A DNA stretch of 50,338 nt from an uncultured Oscillospiraceae bacterium (lineage in GTDB: Bacteria; Bacillota; Clostridia; Oscillospirales; Oscillospiraceae): assembly GCA_949841355.1 (NCBI GenBank), contig CATKZP010000020.1, positions 1 to 50,338 of the forward strand, read 5' to 3'. Made by a program: the position numbers and the translations under genes. Positions 17,652 through 25,596 of this stretch are shown piece after piece. Each line of letters starts with the position of its first letter. The stretch's first letter is position 1. The notes under the pieces are model-generated. The model saw only the letters and a program-made list of their open reading frames with translations, ran no database searches and was not told the origin of the DNA.

Positions 17652-18869
17652 ATGAGAGCTTACGAGAGACTGCTGAAGTACGCGCAAATCGCCACCGCCT
17701 CCTCCGAGGAGACGGGGACCACCCCCTCCACCCCCGGCCAGTGGGACCTGGCCCGGGCGCTGGTAGACGAGCTGAAGGCGCTGGGGCTGGAAAACCCCAG
17801 CGTGAACCAGCACTGCATTGTCACCGCATGGCTGCCCGCCGCCCCGGGCTGTGAGGACGCTCCCGCCCTGGGCCTGCTGGCCCATATGGACACCGCGCCG
17901 GCCTTCTCCGGGGAGGGCGTGAAGCCCATCCTCCACGAGAACTACGACGGGGGCGATATCGCCCTGCCCCAGGGGGGCCGGGTCATCAAGGCGGCGGACT
18001 TCCCCTTTCTGGCGGGGCTCAAGGGCAAGACCCTCATCACCGCCGACGGCTCCACTCTGCTGGGGGCGGACGACAAGGCGGGCGTGGCGGAGATCATGAC
18101 CCTGTGCGAGCGCCTCATCGCTGAAAAGCTGCCCCACGGGCGGCTGTGCGTGGCCTTCACCCCCGATGAGGAGATCGGGGAGGGCCCCGATCACTTCGAC
18201 GTGGCGGCCTTCGGGGCAAAGTTCGCCTACACTGTGGACGGCTCCGCCGCCGGGTCCATCGAGTACGAGAACTTCAACGCCGCCGGCGCCAAGGTGGACA
18301 TCACCGGCGTGTCCGTCCACCCGGGCACCGCCAAGGACGTGATGGAGAACGCCCTGCTCATCGCCCAGGAGCTCAACGCCCTGCTGCCGCCGGAGGCCAT
18401 CCCCGCCAAGACCGAAGGGTACGAGGGCTTTTTCCATCTGGACGCGCTGTCGGGCACCACCGCCTCGGCCCATATGGAGTATATCATCCGGGACCACGAC
18501 CGGACCAAGTTTGAGGAGAAAAAGGCGCTGATGGAGCGTGCCGCCGCCCAGGTGGGGGCGGCCCATCCCACCGCCAGGGTGGAGCTCACCATGAAGGACA
18601 GCTATTATAATATGAAGGAGAAGCTGGCGGACTGTATGCACCTGGTGGAGAACGCCAAAAAGGCGGCTCAGATGGCGGGGCTCACCCCGGCGGTGGAGCC
18701 CATCCGGGGCGGCACCGACGGCGCGCGGCTCTCCTATATGGGCCTGCCCTGCCCCAACCTGGGCACCGGGGGCTATAACTTTCACGGCCCGCTGGAGCTG
18801 GCGTGCGTGGAGGAGATGGACGCGGTTGTGGAGGTGCTGCGCCATATTGTGGAGCTCTACAGCAAATGA
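17652..18869 (+). CDS. pepT: Peptidase T (tripeptide aminopeptidase)
   Basis: This 405-residue M20B metallopeptidase removes the N-terminal residue of tripeptides in the cytoplasm. The landmarks are LLAHMDTAPAFSG (first zinc histidine, near residue 78), TLLGADDKAGVAEIM (bridging Asp, near 140), TPDEEIGEGPDHFD (catalytic Glu, near 174) and RGGTDGARLSYMGLPCPNLGTGGYNFHG at the end. AAAAAAGGAG precedes the ATG. All visible catalytic residues are present. Confidence 0.95.
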   Translation: MRAYERLLKYAQIATASSEETGTTPSTPGQWDLARALVDELKALGLENPSVNQHCIVTAWLPAAPGCEDAPALGLLAHMDTAPAFSGEGVKPILHENYDGGDIALPQGGRVIKAADFPFLAGLKGKTLITADGSTLLGADDKAGVAEIMTLCERLIAEKLPHGRLCVAFTPDEEIGEGPDHFDVAAFGAKFAYTVDGSAAGSIEYENFNAAGAKVDITGVSVHPGTAKDVMENALLIAQELNALLPPEAIPAKTEGYEGFFHLDALSGTTASAHMEYIIRDHDRTKFEEKKALMERAAAQVGAAHPTARVELTMKDSYYNMKEKLADCMHLVENAKKAAQMAGLTPAVEPIRGGTDGARLSYMGLPCPNLGTGGYNFHGPLELACVEEMDAVVEVLRHIVELYSK

Positions 18870-18942
18870 TTCACAGTTTATTGATTATTTTCCAGTTCGA
18901 TTGGGGTAGAATGGGGACAATGAGTAAAAAGGAGACTTGTCC

Positions 18943-19785
18943 ATGATGTACCGAAACGACCATTACGGCCCCATCGACCGTTTTTGCGCCAAGCACCCCC
19001 GGTTCGGCATCGCCAACCTGGCCATGTATATCGCCATCGGCCAGGTGATTGTGGGTGTGCTCAGCCTGCTGCACCCGCTGCGGGGGCTGGCCGGCCTGCT
19101 GGTGTTCAGCAGGGTGAACATCCTCCACGGGGAGGTGTGGCGGCTGCTGAGCTTCATCTTTGTGCCCACCAGCATCAATCCCTTTTACCTGCTGCTGGGC
19201 TGCTACGTCACCTACTGGACGGGCCAGATGCTGGAGCGGGAGTGGGGGACGGCCAAGTTCAGCCTGTTCTACCTGGGCGGCGTGGTGCTGTCCATTGCGG
19301 GCGGCCTGATTTTGGGCGTGGCCGACATCTATTACATCCACCTGTCCTTCTTCCTGGTCATCGCCACCATGTATAGCGAGATGCAGGTGCTGTTCATGTT
19401 CGTGCTGCCCATCAAGATGAAGTGGCTGGCCCTGCTGGACGTGGCGCTCATCCTGCTGGAGGGGCTGGAGAACGGACCGTTCGTGATCCTGCTGGCCGTA
19501 CCCAGCTTTGTCAACTACTTCATCTTCACCTGGCCCTTCTGGTCCATGAAGCTGGGCTTTGCCCGCCGCCGGGCGGACCCGCAGGTCATCAACTTCAAGC
19601 GTGCCCAGCGCCAGGCCCAGAAAAAGGCCAAGGAGACCGGCGGCTACATGCACAAGTGCGCCGTGTGCGGCCTCACCGACCAGGACGCCCCGGATATGGA
19701 GTTCCGCTACTGCTCGAAGTGTGACGGATATTACTGCTACTGCGCCAACCACATCAACAACCACATCCATATTCAAAACGGCTGA
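18943..19785 (+). CDS. Rhomboid-like membrane protein with C-terminal zinc ribbon, no evident protease Ser
   Basis: This 280-residue protein has about six membrane spans. The motifs VWRLLSFIFVPTSINPFYLLLGCYVTYWTGQMLEREWGT resemble the rhomboid/derlin L1 loop, followed by FVLPIKMKWLALLD as in bacterial rhomboids. The expected GxSG catalytic serine is absent (the segment reads YIHLSFFLVIATM), so it is probably a pseudo-rhomboid. A soluble tail carries CAVCG and CSKCDGYYCYCANH, a likely zinc ribbon. The ATG at 18943 is placed 8 bases after GGAG; a TTG at 18937 is in frame. A terminator follows. Confidence 0.75.
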   Translation: MMYRNDHYGPIDRFCAKHPRFGIANLAMYIAIGQVIVGVLSLLHPLRGLAGLLVFSRVNILHGEVWRLLSFIFVPTSINPFYLLLGCYVTYWTGQMLEREWGTAKFSLFYLGGVVLSIAGGLILGVADIYYIHLSFFLVIATMYSEMQVLFMFVLPIKMKWLALLDVALILLEGLENGPFVILLAVPSFVNYFIFTWPFWSMKLGFARRRADPQVINFKRAQRQAQKKAKETGGYMHKCAVCGLTDQDAPDMEFRYCSKCDGYYCYCANHINNHIHIQNG

Positions 19786-19787
19786 GC

Positions 19788-19822
19788 AAATCCCCTCGTC
19801 CAAAGACGGGGGGATTTTTCTG
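19788..19822 (+). terminator. Terminator after the rhomboid-like gene
   Basis: AATCCCCTCGTC / GACGGGGGGATT with one G-T pair, followed by TTTT. Confidence 0.8.
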
Positions 19823-19907
19823 TTTCTCACAATTCGCCCCGTCCCGCCATAGGATAGCTTGCGGACCGTCCGCGGGGCGGTCCGCGCGGGAAAGGAGCTG
19901 TTCTGAT

Positions 19908-20177
19908 ATGTATGAAGCGCTGCGCTTGTCCGCCCTCCGGGAGGGAGAAAGCGCCTATGTGACTGAGGTGAGCGCGGGTCCCGCCATGGACCGGCGGCTT
20001 ACCGACCTGGGGCTGGTGCGGGGCACCCGAGTGACCTGCGTGCTGCGCAGCCCCGCCGGGGACCCCTGTGCGTACTTGATTCGGGGGGCGCTCATTGCTC
20101 TGCGCCGTGCGGACGCCGACGGCGTGGCATTGGAGCGGCGGAGCCAGGAGGTGGCCGCCGGGGCGGTGGCCACATGA
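19908..20177 (+). CDS. feoA: Ferrous iron transport protein A
   Basis: This 89-residue protein is a single SH3-like FeoA domain: ALREGESAYVTEVSAGPAMDRRLTDLGLVRGTRVTCV, then DPCAYLIRGALIALRRADADGV. FeoA interacts with FeoB in Fe(II) uptake. AAAGGAGCTG lies upstream of the ATG. It overlaps feoB by 4 bp. A GC-rich hairpin (GCGGACCG/CGGTCCGC, about 19861-19885) precedes it; no clear Fur box was seen. Confidence 0.92.
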   Translation: MYEALRLSALREGESAYVTEVSAGPAMDRRLTDLGLVRGTRVTCVLRSPAGDPCAYLIRGALIALRRADADGVALERRSQEVAAGAVAT

Positions 20178-21181
20178 ACCGGGTGGCGCTGGCGGGCAAT
20201 CCCAACGTGGGCAAGTCCACCCTGTTCAACGCGCTGACCGGAATGCGGCAGCATACAGGGAATTGGGCGGGTAAAACCGTGTCCACCGCTCGGGGAGAAT
20301 ACGTCTACCAGGGGCAGGAGTACCAGCTGGTGGACCTGCCCGGAACCTATTCCCTGGCGACCCACTCCCAGGAGGAGGCGGTGGCCAGGGACTACATCGA
20401 AAGCGGCCAGGCGGATGCCGTGGTGGTGGTGTGCGACGCCACCTGTCTGGAGCGCAACCTCATCCTGGTCCTTCAGGTGATGGAGCTGACGGGAAAGGTG
20501 CTGGTGTGCGTCAACCTGCTGGACGAGGCCCAGCGCCTGGGGGTGGAGGTGGACCTGTCCGCCCTGTCCCAGCGGCTGGGAGTGCCTGTGGTGGGCACCG
20601 CCGCCGGGCGGCAGGAGGGGTTGGAGGAGCTGAAGGGGGCCATCGCCCGGCTGGTGCGGGCGGACGCCCCCGCCGCCCCCCGCCGGGAGCCCCGGGAGCG
20701 GGTCACCCTGGCCGAGCGGTACGCCGCCCAGGTAGTGCGGGGAGAGCGGGCGGACCGCCTGCGCCGCCAGCGGCGGCTGGACCGGTTGCTTACCTCCAAG
20801 ACTACCGGCATCCCCATTATGCTGCTGCTGTTCGGGCTGGTGGTGTGGCTGACGGTGGCGGGGGCCAACGGGCCGTCCGCCCTGCTCACCGCCCTCTTTG
20901 CCCGGATCGGGGACGGGTTGGAGGGCCTTCTGGCGGGGGCGCCGGCATGGCTGTCCGGCATTCTGCTGGACGGGGTGTACCGGGTGACCGCCTGGGTGGT
21001 GGCGGTGATGCTGCCCCCTATGGCCATCTTCTTTCCCCTGTTCACCCTGCTGGAGGACCTGGGATACCTGCCCCGGGTGGCCTTTGTCATGGACCACGCC
21101 TTTCAGAAATGCCGGGCCTGCGGGAAGCAGTGCCTGACCATGTGCATGGCGGATATGACTTTGCGTCACAGCCGCCAGTAG
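20174..21181 (+). pseudogene. feoB: feoB, 5' part (interrupted by a 3.0-kb element)
   Basis: This is the N-terminal G domain and first membrane segments of the ferrous iron transporter FeoB: GNPNVGKST (residues 8-16), the G3 motif DLPGTYS near 55, then membrane spans up to AFQKCRACGKQCLTMCM. Residues 1-325 are feoB; the last ten (ADMTLRHSRQ) are read from the inserted element. The rest of the gene resumes at 24185. Joining 21149 to 24185 keeps the frame and yields a 603-residue FeoB, so the gene is disrupted rather than decayed. The truncated product lacks the Gate regions and is unlikely to transport iron. Confidence 0.92.
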
Positions 21182-22557
21182 ATGCTCACCGAAAGGCCGT
21201 CCACCTCCACCCGCTCAATGAGGGAGGCGGCCAGCATCCGGCGGCTGTCCGTCCCGGAGGCGGCAAAGCCCGCCCAGAAGCGCCGGGCCCACTCCTCCGG
21301 CTGCTGGGAGGCGGGGGAGGGAGGCGGGGCGTCCAGCCGGGCCTGGAGCCGCTCCCGCTCCGCCCGCAGCGCCCCGGCCCGCCGCTCCACCTCCTCCAGG
21401 GGGAGGGCCTCCACCTGGTAGAGCTGGATGAGCCGGGCGGTCTGCCCATCCAGTCCGGCGATCTGCTTTTGCAGGGCCTGGGGGGCGGCTTCAGCGGCGG
21501 GCGGACCGCTCTGGGGGGAGAGAACGCCGGCCAGCACCTCCGGCGTGAGCAGGGCGGCCAGCTGCCCCTCCACCAGCCGGTCCAGCTCTCCGATGGGCCA
21601 GCTGTGGTTCCGGCAGTCCGGGTCCCGGACGAACTTGGGGGAGCACTTGGACCGGGAATAGCACCGGTAGCAGCCGTGGACGGCGCTGTAGCGCGCGCCG
21701 CACCGGGCGCACCACACCAGCCCGCTCAAGAAGTACCCCGCCCGGAAGGGGGACTTCAGGGGGGCGGTCTGGGCCGTCCCCCGGCCGCGGAGCAGACGGG
21801 CGGCGGCCTGGAAGTCGTCCGTGTCCACCAGGGGCGGGTGGATGCCGTCGTAGTCCTGCCCGCGGAAGTGGACCTTACCGGTGTAGACGGTGTTGTTTAG
21901 CACGCTCAGCACCTTGGCGGGGGTCCACTTGGTGGTGTAGCGGGCGCTCAGCTCCCGGCTGACGGCGTTGACGGAGCGCCCCGCCAGCAGCAGGGCGAAG
22001 GCTTCCCGCACCTGGATGGCCTCGTACTCGTTCACCTGTAAGAGCCCGTCCCGGTAATCGTACCCGGTGGGGGGGCGGGAGCCGCCGTGGTAGTACCCCG
22101 CCCGGCTGCGGCCGATGCGGCCCATGGTGAAGCGCTCGGTGATCTGGTCCTTTTCCAGCTGGGCAAAGACGGAGAGAATGCCGATCATGGCCCGGCCGAA
22201 GGGGGTGGAGGTGTCAAAGTTTTCGCTGATGGACACAAAGTCGGCGCCGTGGGCCAGCAGCTCGTCCTCAATGAGGGTGAGGGTGTCCTTCTGGGAGCGG
22301 GACAGCCGGTCCAGCTTGTAGACCACCACCGCGTCCACGCCGCCCCGGCGGACGGCCTCCAGCATCCGCTGCAGGGCGGGCCGTTGGGTGGTGCCGCCGG
22401 AGTAGCCCCCGTCCACATATAGCTCCCCCAGCGTCCACCCGCGGGCGGCGCAGAAGGCCCGCAGCCGTCCGGTCTGTTCCTCGATGGAGTAGTTTTCCAG
22501 CTGGTGCTCGGTGGAGACCCGGGCGTAGCCCGCCACCGTCATGGTCCGCTCCCGCAT
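21166..22557 (-). CDS. Large serine recombinase
   Basis: This 463-residue site-specific recombinase has the catalytic resolvase domain GYARVSTEHQLENYSIEEQ (nucleophile Ser15), DGGYSGGTTQRPALQRML, YKLDRLSRSQKDTL and SENFDTSTPFGRAMIGILSVFAQLEKD. A recombinase domain follows, then a zinc ribbon (CARCGARYSAVHGCYRC), then a coiled-coil-like C-terminus (residues about 355-420). These are the parts of phage- and transposon-type large serine integrases. AGGAGG lies 8 bases before the ATG at 22557. Its stop is next to the left att site, the usual place. It probably catalyses insertion into, and with a partner excision from, feoB. Confidence 0.95.
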   Translation of the reverse strand: MRERTMTVAGYARVSTEHQLENYSIEEQTGRLRAFCAARGWTLGELYVDGGYSGGTTQRPALQRMLEAVRRGGVDAVVVYKLDRLSRSQKDTLTLIEDELLAHGADFVSISENFDTSTPFGRAMIGILSVFAQLEKDQITERFTMGRIGRSRAGYYHGGSRPPTGYDYRDGLLQVNEYEAIQVREAFALLLAGRSVNAVSRELSARYTTKWTPAKVLSVLNNTVYTGKVHFRGQDYDGIHPPLVDTDDFQAAARLLRGRGTAQTAPLKSPFRAGYFLSGLVWCARCGARYSAVHGCYRCYSRSKCSPKFVRDPDCRNHSWPIGELDRLVEGQLAALLTPEVLAGVLSPQSGPPAAEAAPQALQKQIAGLDGQTARLIQLYQVEALPLEEVERRAGALRAERERLQARLDAPPPSPASQQPEEWARRFWAGFAASGTDSRRMLAASLIERVEVDGLSVSIYWRL

Positions 22558-22673
22558 AGGCGTCCCTCCTCAAAAAGATGGGAGGGGAGGACGGCGGCGG
22601 GCCGTTCTCCCCTCTTGATCCCGCCGGGCTGAGGGCCGGGCGGGGGTTATCTGATTGGAAAGGCCGCCTGCGG

Positions 22674-23825
22674 TCACTCCACCACAGGGAGGCTGGCCGG
22701 GTCAAAGGTCATGGTCACGCCGGTTTCGGCGTCCCCCAGGAACTCAAAGACCTCGAACTCCACGGGGGAGGTGTCCTGGGGCAGCAGATAGGCGCGCTGG
22801 ACGTCGGTGGTGGCGCCGGGGCGCAGGTCCCGCAGGGCGGTGCCTGCGGAGTACTGGGGGTTGGTGGACAGGATGGTGGCCGAGTCCAGCTGCACCCCGT
22901 CCTGGAAGGCCCGCTCAATGAAGGCGGACAGGGCGTTGGTGGTCTCCTGGCCGTTGTTGGTCCAGGAGTAGGTGATGAGAATGGCCTGATTGCCGCTGTG
23001 GTCGGTGGTGAGCACGGCGCTCTTGATCTCCACGTAGTAGTCCCCCAGGTCGCCGGCGGGACCGGCGGGGAGGGACTCGGAGGGCTGGAGGGAGGGGCTT
23101 GGCTCCTGGGACGCGGCGGCGCTGGGGCTGGGGGAGAGGGAGGGGGAGGCGGCGGGCTCCGGGTTCTGGCCGGTGGGGAGCAGGCCCCGGACCGCGAAAA
23201 AGACGATGGTGCCCACCACGGCCACCGCCACCAGGGAGAGCACGACGGTGATGACGGTCTGCCCCGCGGGCTGGTCGTCGTCGATGCCGGGGGGTTTGAT
23301 GGGCTCCCGGTTCATGAAGGCGGTGACCAGCTGCTTGAGGTAGCTCTTGGCCTCCTTTTCGGGCAGGGAGTCGATGGCGGCTTCCCGCTTTTTTTTGTTG
23401 GGCTCCATGACCACGGCGCGCAGGGTGGGGGGGCCGGTGGGGGGGACGTGGGAGGAATAGTCCTCATAGATATTGTCGTCCTGGTTATAGGCCACCACGA
23501 AGTCCACCAGGGCCATGACGGCGCACAGGAAGCACCACAGCGCCCACAGCATCAGGTCGGCGTAGTTCCCCGACATGGTGAATCCCACCAGCGCGCCCAC
23601 GCCGTACAGGGTAATCATGGCGATGTCGGCGCCCAGGCTGCCCCCGCTGGAGGCGATGGAGACGATGCCTCCCGCCAGCAGCATGGCGGCCACCACCAGT
23701 CCGGCGGCGCCCGACGGCTGATCCCCCGCCAGGAGGTTCAGCGCCCCGCCCCAAAAGGACTGGCAGACCACAAACAGGCTGACGGCGATGGACAGGCCGC
23801 CGGAAGCGATTTTCCAAATCTTCAC
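22674..23825 (-). CDS. Membrane protein with C-terminal DUF5067-like domain (element cargo)
   Basis: This 383-residue protein starts at a GTG (23825) after AAAGAGGG. Residues 1-110 hold about four membrane spans, followed by a cytoplasmic stretch (KKKREAAIDSLPEKEAKSYLK), a fifth span near residue 205, a low-complexity Pro/Ser linker (PSLSPSPSAAASQEPSPSL) and an extracellular domain. That domain contains ILITYSWTNNGQETTNALSAF, resembling DUF5067 of Firmicute lipoproteins and membrane proteins. It is the only sizeable cargo gene of the element in feoB, 116 bases after which (on its strand) the recombinase begins. The function is unknown. Confidence 0.75.
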   Translation of the reverse strand: MKIWKIASGGLSIAVSLFVVCQSFWGGALNLLAGDQPSGAAGLVVAAMLLAGGIVSIASSGGSLGADIAMITLYGVGALVGFTMSGNYADLMLWALWCFLCAVMALVDFVVAYNQDDNIYEDYSSHVPPTGPPTLRAVVMEPNKKKREAAIDSLPEKEAKSYLKQLVTAFMNREPIKPPGIDDDQPAGQTVITVVLSLVAVAVVGTIVFFAVRGLLPTGQNPEPAASPSLSPSPSAAASQEPSPSLQPSESLPAGPAGDLGDYYVEIKSAVLTTDHSGNQAILITYSWTNNGQETTNALSAFIERAFQDGVQLDSATILSTNPQYSAGTALRDLRPGATTDVQRAYLLPQDTSPVEFEVFEFLGDAETGVTMTFDPASLPVVE

Positions 23826-23885
23826 GGGGATACCCTCTTTCTGTCTTGGACGGACTGCGGCGGCCGGAGCGGTCCGCCTGAAGCG

Positions 23886-23931
23886 GCAAAAACCGCGCAG
23901 GACCATCATAGCATGACCGGCGGTTTTTTGC
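23886..23931. terminator. Hairpin with A/T-flanked stem inside the element
   Basis: An 11-bp perfect stem GCAAAAACCGC / GCGGTTTTTTGC encloses a 23-base loop. On the plus strand it resembles a terminator, but no plus-strand gene precedes it. It may insulate the element or be a recombination-associated structure. Confidence 0.4.
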
Positions 23932-23999
23932 AACCATTTTTGGGGCGCGAAGGCATAGGGCTGCCCCCGGCGCGCATAGCCATGGGCGAGGTGATGGAG

Positions 24000-24191
24000 A
24001 TGGCAAAGGCACCGCCGGAGGGCGTAACGGTGCGCAGCGTCATGGCCGACGGCTCCCTGCGGGAGAGCCCGGCGGGCTGTGTGGAGCGGCCGGACCAGCT
24101 GCCCGGGCAGGCCAGGCGGATGATTATGGAGCTGGCGAGCCTGGGCGTGGAGCAAAATCATATCAGTCATATGCATGTCGATGGGCTGTAA
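24000..24191 (+). CDS. Small ORF reaching across the right end of the element
   Basis: The 63-codon frame begins MAKAPPEGVTVRSVMADGSL and ends in feoB sequence at TAA 24189-24191. GAGGTG lies 6 bases upstream of the ATG at 24000; ATGs at 23982 and 23994 are alternatives. The codon use is plausible and the frame lies exactly between the hairpin at 23886-23931 and the att site. It could be a directionality factor, but no DNA-binding motif is evident. It may also be chance coding. Confidence 0.4.
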   Translation: MAKAPPEGVTVRSVMADGSLRESPAGCVERPDQLPGQARRMIMELASLGVEQNHISHMHVDGL

Positions 24192-25020
24192 TGCCTGCGG
24201 AGTGACCGGCTGCCGCATCATCGACAGCCCTCGGGAGCGGCTCATCGCCATTCTCACCGCCTCTCTGGTGCCCTGCAACGGGAAATTTCCCACCCTCATC
24301 GCCCTCATCACCATCTTTTTTGTGGGGGGCAGGGCGGGAATGCTGGCTTCGCTGGAGGGGGCGGCGCTGCTGCTGGCCACGCTGGTGCTGGGTGTGGCGG
24401 GGACGCTGGGCTGCTCCCGCCTGCTGTCCGCCACGGTGCTCAAGGGGATGCCCTCCTCCTTCGCCCTGGAGCTGCCCCCCTTCCGCAGGCCCCGGGTGGG
24501 GGAGGTGGTGGTCCGCTCGGTGCTGGACCGCACGCTGTTTGTGCTGGGCCGTGCGGTGGCGGTAGCCGCCCCGGCGGGGGCGGTGATCTGGCTGATGGCC
24601 AACGCCGCGGTGGGGGACGTCTCTCTGCTGGCCCGCTGCACCGGCGTTCTGGACCCCTTCGCCCGGTGGTTCGGGCTGGACGGGGTGATTCTGATGGCCT
24701 TCATCCTGGGCTGGCCCGCCAACGAGATCGTCCTGCCGGTGATGCTCATGGCCTATCTGTCCGCCGGCAGCCTGGTGGAGTTTGACAGTCTGGCGGCGCT
24801 GGGGCAGCTGCTCACCCAGCAGGGCTGGACGTGGCTGACGGCGGTGTGCGCCATGCTGTTCTCCCTGTTCCACTGGCCCTGCTCCACCACCTGCCTCACC
24901 ATCTGGAAGGAGACGGGCAGCGTGAAGTGGACGGTACTGGCCATCGTCCTGCCCACGGCGCTGGGGCTGGGGCTGTGCTTTGTGGTGACGGCAGCGGCGC
25001 GGCTGCTGGGCCTGGCCTGA
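24175..25020 (+). pseudogene. feoB: feoB, 3' part
   Basis: From GCNACGVTGCRIIDSPRERLIAILTASLVPCNGKFPTLIALITIFF onward this is the C-terminal half of FeoB: the second Gate motif, NEIVLPVMLMAYLS and FHWPCSTTCLTIWKETGS. feoB sequence proper starts at 24185; ATGs at 24175 and 24181 come from the element edge. There is no premature stop or frameshift, so it has not decayed since insertion. Confidence 0.92.
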
Positions 25021-25025
25021 CGCGG

Positions 25026-25060
25026 AAGGCGGCGGGGGGGATGACCCCCGCCGCCTTTAA
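25026..25060 (+). terminator. Terminator after feoB
   Basis: AAGGCGGCGGGGG / CCCCCGCCGCCTT followed by T. Confidence 0.8.
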
Positions 25061-25065
25061 GGGGC

Positions 25066-25117
25066 TTGACAACCGTATGATATCGTACTATAATGACAAA
25101 TCAGTACGATTTCATAC
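25066..25117 (+). promoter_or_regulatory. Consensus promoter with two MarR-type operators
   Basis: TTGACA (25066-25071), 17 bp, TATAAT (25089-25094). Two near-palindromic 14-mers, GTATGATATCGTAC (25075-25088, filling the spacer) and GTACGATTTCATAC (25104-25117, at the start site), are inverted copies of each other. They are the likely targets of the MarR protein encoded directly downstream. Confidence 0.85.
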
Positions 25118-25135
25118 GTTCCGCGGAGGTGCGCC

Positions 25136-25579
25136 ATGGACCCAATTTCAAAGGCGCTTCGGCGCTTCAACTACCTGATCGGGGAGACCGACGCGGCTTA
25201 CCACGAGGCCGCCCTGCGCCTGGGGCTGTCGGACAGCGCCATGCGGATTCTCTATGCCCTGTGGGAGGGGGACTGCCGCTGCTCCCTGCGGGAGGTGTGC
25301 CGCCGCAGCGGCCTGAGCAAGCAGACCGTCAACTCCGCCCTGCGCAAGCTGGAGGGGGAGGGGCTGGCCTTTGTGGAGCCCGCAGGGCGGAGGAGCAAGG
25401 ATGTGTGCCTCACGCCGGCCGGCCGGGCGCTGGCGGAGCGCACCGTGGCCCGGCTCATCGCGGTGGAAAAGGGGATTCTGGCCGGCTGGCCGGCCCAGGA
25501 CTTGGAGCAGTATCTGGCGCTGGCGGAGCGCTACCTCACCGCCCTGCGCAGTGGAATCGAGGACCTTCACACAGAATAG
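25136..25579 (+). CDS. MarR family transcriptional regulator
   Basis: The 147-residue protein is a winged-helix MarR: LSDSAMRILYALWE, the recognition region CSLREVCRRSGLSKQTVNSALRKLEGEGL (residues about 50-78) and the wing EPAGRRSKDVCLTPAGRAL. CGGAGGTGCG precedes the ATG. It is followed after 17 bases by a MATE exporter, a classical drug-responsive pair. The twin operators in its promoter suggest autorepression relieved by a ligand. Confidence 0.93.
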   Translation: MDPISKALRRFNYLIGETDAAYHEAALRLGLSDSAMRILYALWEGDCRCSLREVCRRSGLSKQTVNSALRKLEGEGLAFVEPAGRRSKDVCLTPAGRALAERTVARLIAVEKGILAGWPAQDLEQYLALAERYLTALRSGIEDLHTE

Positions 25580-25596
25580 GAGCGCAAGAGACTATC

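Larger units (their letters stand above)
21150..24184. mobile_element. 3.0-kb serine-recombinase element inserted in feoB
   Basis: feoB is split at a shared ATGG (21146-21149 and 24181-24184). The inserted 3,035 bp carry a large serine recombinase ending 17 bp from the left edge, a DUF5067-type membrane protein gene and a small ORF reaching the right edge. Joining the two inner ends reconstructs an attP-like site with perfect inverted arms AGTCATAT (24165-24172) and ATATGACT (21153-21160) around the core. No transposase, relaxase or replication gene is present, so it moves only by recombination or with help. Confidence 0.85.

Noticed and set aside
22578..24191. 537-codon plus-strand open frame antisense to the DUF5067-type gene.
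   Set aside because: Only the last 63 codons lie outside the opposite gene and have a ribosome site; the rest is Gly/His-rich shadow.
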